A stretch of DNA of 11,121 bases from Prolixibacteraceae bacterium (GTDB lineage: Bacteria > Bacteroidota > Bacteroidia > Bacteroidales > Prolixibacteraceae), in NCBI GenBank assembly GCA_016788685.1, contig JAEUSS010000359.1:1-11121 (forward strand), given 5' to 3'. Shown here one piece after another: positions 6,623-11,121 of the stretch. The position numbers and the translations under genes were made by a program. The notes beneath the pieces were generated by a model that was given only the letters and a program-made list of their open reading frames with translations, had not been told where the DNA came from and ran no database searches. Position 1 is the stretch's first letter; every line of letters begins with the position of its first letter.

Positions 6623-9406
6623 TCAGGCAATGCTGACGGCAAACGTCCGGAACGAAAAGCGGGAAATCAACTCCAGGTTTTCTTTAAACAGTTTCAGCGG
6701 CAACTGCATCACCCGGGGATGAATGCTGCCGGTAATTTCATGTTTTAACTTCGCCGGAAATCTTGTTCCCGACAGAAATTCACTGAAAAGCAGCTCATCG
6801 TCTGATTTCGAAAGCTGATCGATAAAATCCTGGGCCAGTTCGGAGCGCCCGATCATGACACTCAGGATCACCATAATCGGGGCAAAATCGTCTTCCGAGA
6901 ATTCGCCGTTCACTTTCAGCCGCCGGTGCGCTTTGATGATGCGGTAAATGTTGATAAACCGGTTAATGGTTCGCGGCGATTGCCCGAACAAGGCCGAAAT
7001 ATTCTGCATGCATTCCAGTTCTTCTTTCAGGAACGTCAGCCTTTGGCGGTGTTCTTCCACTTTCTCAGCCACCGACATCTGATCCGGAGATGCTGTTGTT
7101 CCGGATTGGATTTCAACAGCCGGACTGCCCTGCCCCGGCAAGGAAGCAACATTAGGCACCCCGGTCTTTTTTCCCTCTTCCGAAGATTTATCGGGTTCCA
7201 TTTCGTTACGCAAGAGGTATTCAATCAGATTCTTCCGGTTGGTGGTATTCATTTGGCGCAGCGAAAACGGAATCTGGAATATTTTTTCCAGGTAATCATA
7301 CGATGTCGCTGCTCCGGAAAGCACTGTTCCGTTTTCAGTAACTGTTTTCTTGTCCGACGGGCTGTCGTAATGTTTCCCGAACAGATTTTTATACTTCTCA
7401 CTCAGGGCATTGTTCAGCCAGCGCGGATCGACGCCGACCACCACGACAAAAAGCGGGAATGCCAGCAGCAGATGAATGGCTTCGAGCACTTTGACCACAA
7501 TGTCTTCCTTGCATCGGTCGAGGTCGTCGATGTACAGAATGATGCGGTCGATCTTCAGCTGCACGTCATACGGGTTGCTGATGTACGCGGCCTTGTCGGC
7601 TTCTGACAATTCGTGCTGTTTGCGCAGCAGTTCGTCCAGTTTGCTGAAATCTTTCCTGATCCATGAAATCAGGCCCAGTTGTTTCGAATAATTTTCGTCC
7701 CGTTGCCGCTCTTCAATAAAGTCGAGCAGCTTGCGCCCGCTTCTCAGGTCATCCATTTCCTTTCGGGCATCCGCAATCTTTTTATCCAGCTCAGCAATGG
7801 AAAGCGTGAGCGATTCCAGTTCGTTTTTCATCCGGTCAGACTCAGCCGAATCTGCTTCGCCCCTCGAATCAAAGGTTCTTTTCAAGCTCGAAAGCCTTTC
7901 CATCGCTTCGTTTAACGCTTTTTTCACCGGAGAAAGCACCCGGATGATGTTGGCAACATTGGCAACAAGCACCGCACCCGCACCGGCAAGCCACTGCGTA
8001 GCCGTGAACCACTGATCTTTCATCAGGTACCTGACAAGCAGCACACCAATCAGCAGCAGGACGGTAATCAGCAGCACGACTCCCCAGCGTTTGCCCTTCA
8101 TGCCGCGCAGCGTGTTCACCGAATAGAAAAACGAGCTTTTCAGTTCCTGAAGCTGTCCGAGGTATTCATCCAGTTTTTCGCCATCCTGAATAATCTGCTC
8201 GATGTGTTCGTTCTTCAGGCTTTTGAGGTCGTTGCCCACCCGCGGGTCGCTCAGCAGAAGCCGGAAAATGTCCATGCCCGAAAGATCTTCCAGGCGACTT
8301 CGTTTCAGGGCCTTCTCCCGCGAGAGCTTTTCAATCTTGTCCGTCAGTTCATTTCGCCGGGCCTCAACGGCTTCTTTCTGCGCACTGGTAATGTTCAGGG
8401 TTTCCGAGAGCTTTTCCAGCTCATCCTCTTTAGCTTCATTCTTCGAAAAGGTATTCAGCGAATCGAATATTTCGGTAATCAGGCTGGCCCAAAGGTTACT
8501 GTCGGAGTAATGCCACGAGTTAAACTTGACCTGAACCACATTCTTCACAAAACCTTCGGTTTCCAGTTTCGAGTACTCCTGAATCTTTTCGCTCAGCTTC
8601 TCCATGAAGAAACTTTTTCCGGAGCCCCAGTTGCCAAAAAGCCCAATGGCCAAAGGCGGTTTGACATCTTCGAGCGAAATGACCGTGGCCAGCGACTGAA
8701 TGTCGTATTCGAAATCGAGTTTATCGGCCGTTGCCCGGTGATTGCCTTCGGTTTTCAGCAAAGGCAAAAATAAGCTGCTGACCGGTTTAGGCGATATGGG
8801 ACCGGGATTTTCAGGATTAAGAGCAGCACGAAGCAGATCGTACGTTACGCGGTCGGCATCGCCGGTAGGTTCCAGGCCTTTCGATTGCTGAAACTCCCGG
8901 ATGGCGGCTTTGGTACGCGGACCGGCCACCCCGTCGGCAAAGCTGTTAAAGAAGCCCAATGCTTTCAGCGCCTCCTGAACTTCTTTGACATCAATCCGCC
9001 CTTCTTCCGGAGCCGGCGATTCGGAGACTTCGCTTTCGGCGAAAGGCCCCAGGCTGTTCAGCTGATCGAGCGTGCGGCGGGCCACCGAATTAATCCGGTC
9101 GTTCACTTCATCGCCCGGACGCCCGGCGCTGGAGGCTGCTTTCGTGAATTTGCTCCGGCTGATGGTCATCTCGTAAACATCGGTGAGCGATTGGGCAAAA
9201 GCCTTTACGCCCGAAATAAAATCCATCTCCTGCTGCGACAGGCGGCTGGCAACATTCAGCGAAATGTTGATCAGCTCGCCGTAAGCGCCGCCGTTCCGGC
9301 CTTGGGCCGTCTGCCACCATTCGGCATTCCGTTCCAGAAGGTTTAAAACCTCCGAAGCATACATCCTTGCAGCTTCAAATACCCGGGCTTCCATTGAACT
9401 TTCCAT
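6623..9406 (-). CDS. KAP-family P-loop NTPase with peptidoglycan-binding-like domain
   Basis: The 927-residue protein has, in order: a helical region of unknown type (1-125); a peptidoglycan-binding (PG_binding_1-like) domain at about 137-197 with the signature DGVAGPRTKAAIREFQ and GLEPTGDADRVTYDLL; the first part of a KAP NTPase with Walker A GNWGSGKS (258-265) and KFNSWHY (294-300); a coiled coil (about 322-375); two membrane helices (about 441-462 and 470-489); a second coiled coil (about 495-568); then Walker B RIILYIDDLDR (621-631) and VVVVGVDPRWL (654-663); a low-complexity linker (about 735-780); and a C-terminal helical region with SPRTINRFINIYR (810-822). KAP NTPases, which include plasmid/phage-exclusion PifA, carry membrane helices inserted in the P-loop fold with the ATP site in the cytoplasm. 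A second ATG at residue 5 is a possible start. It has no co-directional neighbour, so function is unassigned; defence is only a possibility. Confidence 0.9.
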   Translation of the reverse strand: MESSMEARVFEAARMYASEVLNLLERNAEWWQTAQGRNGGAYGELINISLNVASRLSQQEMDFISGVKAFAQSLTDVYEMTISRSKFTKAASSAGRPGDEVNDRINSVARRTLDQLNSLGPFAESEVSESPAPEEGRIDVKEVQEALKALGFFNSFADGVAGPRTKAAIREFQQSKGLEPTGDADRVTYDLLRAALNPENPGPISPKPVSSLFLPLLKTEGNHRATADKLDFEYDIQSLATVISLEDVKPPLAIGLFGNWGSGKSFFMEKLSEKIQEYSKLETEGFVKNVVQVKFNSWHYSDSNLWASLITEIFDSLNTFSKNEAKEDELEKLSETLNITSAQKEAVEARRNELTDKIEKLSREKALKRSRLEDLSGMDIFRLLLSDPRVGNDLKSLKNEHIEQIIQDGEKLDEYLGQLQELKSSFFYSVNTLRGMKGKRWGVVLLITVLLLIGVLLVRYLMKDQWFTATQWLAGAGAVLVANVANIIRVLSPVKKALNEAMERLSSLKRTFDSRGEADSAESDRMKNELESLTLSIAELDKKIADARKEMDDLRSGRKLLDFIEERQRDENYSKQLGLISWIRKDFSKLDELLRKQHELSEADKAAYISNPYDVQLKIDRIILYIDDLDRCKEDIVVKVLEAIHLLLAFPLFVVVVGVDPRWLNNALSEKYKNLFGKHYDSPSDKKTVTENGTVLSGAATSYDYLEKIFQIPFSLRQMNTTNRKNLIEYLLRNEMEPDKSSEEGKKTGVPNVASLPGQGSPAVEIQSGTTASPDQMSVAEKVEEHRQRLTFLKEELECMQNISALFGQSPRTINRFINIYRIIKAHRRLKVNGEFSEDDFAPIMVILSVMIGRSELAQDFIDQLSKSDDELLFSEFLSGTRFPAKLKHEITGSIHPRVMQLPLKLFKENLELISRFSFRTFAVSIA

Positions 9407-9758
9407 ACGCGTATCTGATGAAGTTGATTACCAAGCGACAACGGGGATTAACCGTGTTCTATTAACGTTCCGGCATAAAAAAAGGTTGCTGTTGCCCACA
9501 CTTCGCGCACGCTACTGGTATCAGGTCAACGTTATGCTGTTAAAGGAGCGTCACCCTGAAGTGGTTGCAGGGTCTCATCAGCGGAGAGAGGCCGAAACAA
9601 ATTGTGCATGACGTTGCGGCAAGAGCTTTCTTCCACCCACTGGCTTTCAGGCCGTTAATCGAAAAACCTTACGCCAAATCCTGAACTTTTCGACAATTGC
9701 ATTTGTTATCCAATCAGTTGCCTGACTAAACATGCGGTCAAACTCAAAAACTGATGAT
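9407..9758. other. Gene-free spacer between divergent genes
   Basis: This spacer separates the start of the minus-strand NTPase gene from the start of the plus-strand SRPBCC gene and should hold both promoters. No exact TAnnTTTG box was found in a sensible place; TGCATTTG at about 9697-9704 is one mismatch away. The only clear structure is the REP-like hairpin listed separately at 9549-9577. No open frame looks protein-coding. Confidence 0.5.
9549..9577. repeat. REP-like palindromic element
   Basis: ACCCTG (9553-9558) and CAGGGT (9568-9573) are inverted repeats around a 9-nt loop, flanked by GTC on the left and CTC on the right. The layout GTCA..CTGAA-loop-CAG..TCTC matches a dispersed palindrome type often seen in intergenic DNA of Bacteroidota and relatives, remembered as a pattern and not checked against a database. 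The loop (AAGTGGTTG) differs from the usual ACTTGTTT-like form. One copy occurs in this window. Confidence 0.5.
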
Positions 9759-10298
9759 ATGAAAACACTGAAAATTATTGTACTGATCTTAGTTGTCATC
9801 CTTGCGCTTGTTTTGTTAACGGCCCTGTTCGTCGACGGAAAATATGCTGTTGAACGCGAGGTAACCATCAACAAGCCGAAACAGGAAGTTTACGACTACA
9901 TCAAGTACCTGAAAAACCAGAACAAGTTCAGCGTGTGGGCGAAGATTGATCCCAACATGAAGACCGAATTCCGTGGCGAAGACGGAACGGTTGGTTTTGT
10001 TTCGGCGTGGGACAGTGAAAACAAAAATGCGGGCAAAGGCGAACAAAAGATCGTTAAAATGGCCGACGGCGAACGGATTGACTACGAACTGCATTTTATT
10101 GAGCCCTTCGAGTCGACCGATTATGCCTACCTCACAACCACGGCGGTAAACGATTCGGTGACCACCGTTACCTGGGGGTTCAACGGCGAAATGAAATACC
10201 CCATGAACCTGATGCTGGTTTTTACGGACATGGAGGCCATGCTTGCGCCTGACCTGCAAAACGGATTGAATAACCTGAAAACGATCCTGGAAGAATAA
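9759..10298 (+). CDS. Membrane-anchored SRPBCC (START-like) family protein
   Basis: From the ATG at 9759 the product is 179 residues: MKTLK, one hydrophobic helix at about 5-24, then a domain with the SRPBCC/polyketide-cyclase-2 pattern. Visible landmarks are the first strand YAVEREVTINKPKQEVYDYI (29-48), the helix with LKNQNKFSVWAKIDPNMK, strands ERIDYELHFIEPF and TTVTWGFNGE, and a long C-terminal helix (about 155-178) that closes the hydrophobic cavity. Members bind lipids or other small hydrophobic molecules; ligand and role are unknown here. An in-frame ATG at 9732 adds nine polar residues before the helix and is less likely. The gene is alone, with a terminator hairpin 178 nt after its stop. 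Confidence 0.85.
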   Translation: MKTLKIIVLILVVILALVLLTALFVDGKYAVEREVTINKPKQEVYDYIKYLKNQNKFSVWAKIDPNMKTEFRGEDGTVGFVSAWDSENKNAGKGEQKIVKMADGERIDYELHFIEPFESTDYAYLTTTAVNDSVTTVTWGFNGEMKYPMNLMLVFTDMEAMLAPDLQNGLNNLKTILEE

Positions 10299-10476
10299 CG
10301 GCCGCAACCCGGGAACGGATGCGCTCTTTTCGACACGCTTCGCGCTGCGACCACGCGACACCATCGCGCGGGAGCAGGGGTTTACCGGAGCCCCATTGCT
10401 GGCGCTGCTTTAGCCGGAATAGTATATGTAAATACCGGGGAAGAAAAGACATGTAAGTATTCCTGAATATCTATCC

Positions 10477-10523
10477 TCGCGAAAGCCCGATTGAATTGTT
10501 TAACCGGGCTTTCGCGATTTTTT
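10477..10523 (+). terminator. Strong rho-independent terminator
   Basis: TCGCGAAAGCCCG (10477-10489) pairs perfectly with CGGGCTTTCGCGA (10505-10517), a 13-bp stem with a 15-nt loop, followed by six T (10518-10523). This is a textbook plus-strand terminator and most likely ends the transcript of the SRPBCC gene, whose stop codon is 178 nt upstream. Confidence 0.9.
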
Positions 10524-10593
10524 GTGCTAAGCCGGAACTCACAGACCGACCGGTGACCCGATGAAGCAATCTGATACATGCAGGATGACATGC

Positions 10594-10887
10594 GATATTT
10601 GAAAGATGTCGAGCAATATTTGTAATGTGGCGAGTAATATTTGCAAGGTGACAGGTGATATTTGTAAAGTGACAAGTGATATTTACAAGGTGGCGAGTGA
10701 TATTTGAAAGGTGTCGAGTAATATTTGTAAAGTGTCAGGTGATATTTGTAAGGTGGCGAGTGATATTTGCAAAGTGGCGAGCGATATTTGTAGAGTGACA
10801 GGTGATATTTATAATGTGGCGAGTGATATTTGCAAGGTGGCGAGTGATATTTGTAAGGTGACGAGTGATATTTGAAAGGTGTCAGGT
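10594..10887. repeat. Tandem array of fourteen 21-bp repeats
   Basis: Fourteen head-to-tail units of exactly 21 bp fill this stretch without insertion or deletion. Columns 2-7 (ATATTT), 10 (A), 14-15 (TG), 17 (C) and 20 (G) are the same in every unit. Columns 9, 12, 16, 18 and 19 vary most. The block 10573-10593 looks like a decayed fifteenth unit (about 15 of 21 matches), and a partial unit starts at 10888. There are no unique spacers, so it is not a CRISPR array. Read on the plus strand the unit gives a heptapeptide like DICKVAS, but three units (10594, 10699, 10867) contain TGA in that frame. Confidence 0.95.
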
Positions 10888-10899
10888 GATATTTTAGCT

Positions 10900-10993
10900 G
10901 AGACTGGAGACTGTAAATTGAACTCTGTCTAATACAAGTATACAGTTTTTTTATACTAGACAGAGTTCAGTTTACAGTCTCGATTACAGTCTC
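10900..10993. repeat. Nested long palindrome with doubled end repeats
   Basis: The arms 10907-10934 and 10954-10981 pair over 28 positions with one T/G wobble (10918/10970) and one A/C mismatch (10932/10956), leaving a 19-nt loop that holds seven T. Outside them a second pair, GAGACTG (10900-10906) and CAGTCTC (10987-10993), extends the stem after a 5-nt bulge (10982-10986), so each arm ends in a doubled 7-mer. It could be a miniature inverted-repeat element, a structured RNA or a bidirectional transcription stop. Confidence 0.85.
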
Positions 10994-11012
10994 AATCCGC
11001 AGTTGGCGTACC

Positions 11013-11060
11013 ACCGAACCCCGCCCTGCAATATGTATTTTGTTACCGGTTCGGTTTTTT
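11013..11060 (+). terminator. T-tailed inverted repeat, possible terminator
   Basis: ACCGAACC (11013-11020) pairs perfectly with GGTTCGGT (11048-11055) around a 27-nt loop and is followed by a T-run (11056-11060). A shorter alternative, ACCG-GTT-CGGT (11045-11055), uses the same T-run with a tight loop. Either could stop plus-strand transcription from the repeat region; the long loop or short stem makes it weak. Confidence 0.35.
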
Positions 11061-11084
11061 CTTTCTTTTCCTGATTAGTTTTTT

Positions 11085-11121
11085 TTAAAAATTCTTTCCT
11101 TGAACATCATAAATTTCAATG
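11085..11121 (-). CDS. Possible end of a T9SS-cargo gene (partial, perhaps truncated)
   Basis: On the minus strand the frame entering from the right edge reads IEIYDVQGKNF and then TAA (11085-11087). The IYDVQGK string closely matches the start of the type IX secretion C-terminal sorting domain (IYDxxGKxV). In that domain about 40-50 more residues normally follow, so the stop directly after it suggests truncation or a frameshift, next to a run of five T and eight A on this strand. Only 11 codons are visible; a chance match cannot be ruled out. Confidence 0.4.
   Translation of the reverse strand, partial: IEIYDVQGKNF

Larger units (their letters stand above)
10299..11084. other. Long gene-free region with repeats and hairpins
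   Basis: No convincing protein gene was found here on either strand. From left to right it contains a GC-rich stretch (about 10300-10410), a strong terminator (10477-10523), a 21-bp tandem array (10594-10887), a nested palindrome (10900-10993) and a T-tailed hairpin (11013-11060). One minus-strand frame is stop-free from 10966 to 10385, but it has no ATG before the middle of the array, runs through the terminator and is explained by the 21-bp (7-codon) period. Confidence 0.7.

Noticed and set aside
6926..7606. A 226-codon plus-strand open frame opposite the NTPase gene
   Set aside because: It is the reverse shadow of the KAP coding frame, which contains Walker motifs; its composition is Phe/Arg/His-rich without domain signals.
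8885..9346. A 153-codon plus-strand open frame opposite the N-terminus of the NTPase
   Set aside because: It is antisense to the peptidoglycan-binding-like domain and is a shadow frame.
10594..10887. CRISPR array
   Set aside because: Units are directly head-to-tail at 21 bp with no unique spacers, and no cas genes are visible.
10594..10887. Array of Bacteroidota promoters, because each unit has ATATTTG near TAnnTTTG
   Set aside because: The first base of the box is G or A in place of T in the right register, and the 21-bp spacing does not give the 23-25 nt step expected between -33 and -7 TTTG motifs.
10385..10966. A 195-codon stop-free frame on the minus strand through the repeat array (heptads like KYHSPPY)
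   Set aside because: It has no ATG until inside the array, crosses a strong terminator, and its variable columns fall on second codon positions, unlike a coding gene. A 21-bp unit without stops keeps any such frame open.

Overview
The window looks like chromosomal DNA of a Bacteroidota bacterium, probably from the marine or anaerobic Marinilabiliales/Prolixibacteraceae side, though this is inferred from gene types and not proven. The signs are small PorT/OmpW-like outer-membrane barrels with 'AQ' signal-peptide ends, a carboxypeptidase-regulatory-like secreted protein, an ECF sigma factor abutting a membrane protein, almost no Shine-Dalgarno sequences, a TAnnTTTG-type -7 box, and a possible type IX secretion C-terminal motif at the right edge. 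No rRNA, tRNA, CRISPR array or transposase gene was seen.

Layout. Bases 1-76 are the tail of an upstream plus-strand gene. Bases 143-1911 hold three small envelope genes in one direction: two outer-membrane beta-barrel proteins and a lipocalin-like lipoprotein. Facing them is a membrane-anchored serine hydrolase of the beta-lactamase/NylB type (1974-3347, minus). A divergent promoter region follows, then a plus-strand run: a secreted CarboxypepD_reg-like protein (3598-4455), an RsuA/RluB-family rRNA pseudouridine synthase (4582-5361, TTG start), an ECF-type sigma factor (5400-5888, TTG start) and a four-helix membrane protein that begins on the base after the sigma-factor stop (5889-6581). 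Converging on that pair is a large 927-residue gene on the minus strand (6623-9406). It encodes a KAP-type P-loop NTPase with two membrane helices set between coiled coils and a peptidoglycan-binding-like domain near the N-terminus. A 350-bp spacer with a REP-like hairpin follows, then a membrane-anchored SRPBCC protein (9759-10298).

The last 820 bases carry no convincing complete gene but much structure: a GC-rich stretch, a perfect 13-bp terminator hairpin (10477-10523), a 14-copy array of 21-bp repeats (10594-10887), a 94-nt nested palindrome directly after it (10900-10993), another T-tailed hairpin (11013-11060), and on the minus strand the last 11 codons of what may be a truncated T9SS-cargo gene.

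How the genes may work together: the sigma factor and the abutting four-helix protein are probably one regulatory pair, with the membrane protein as a candidate anti-sigma factor. The KAP NTPase stands alone; its relatives include phage-exclusion proteins, so it is the best candidate for a little-described system, but nothing next to it confirms a defence role. The repeat/palindrome region is the other stretch most worth a second look.
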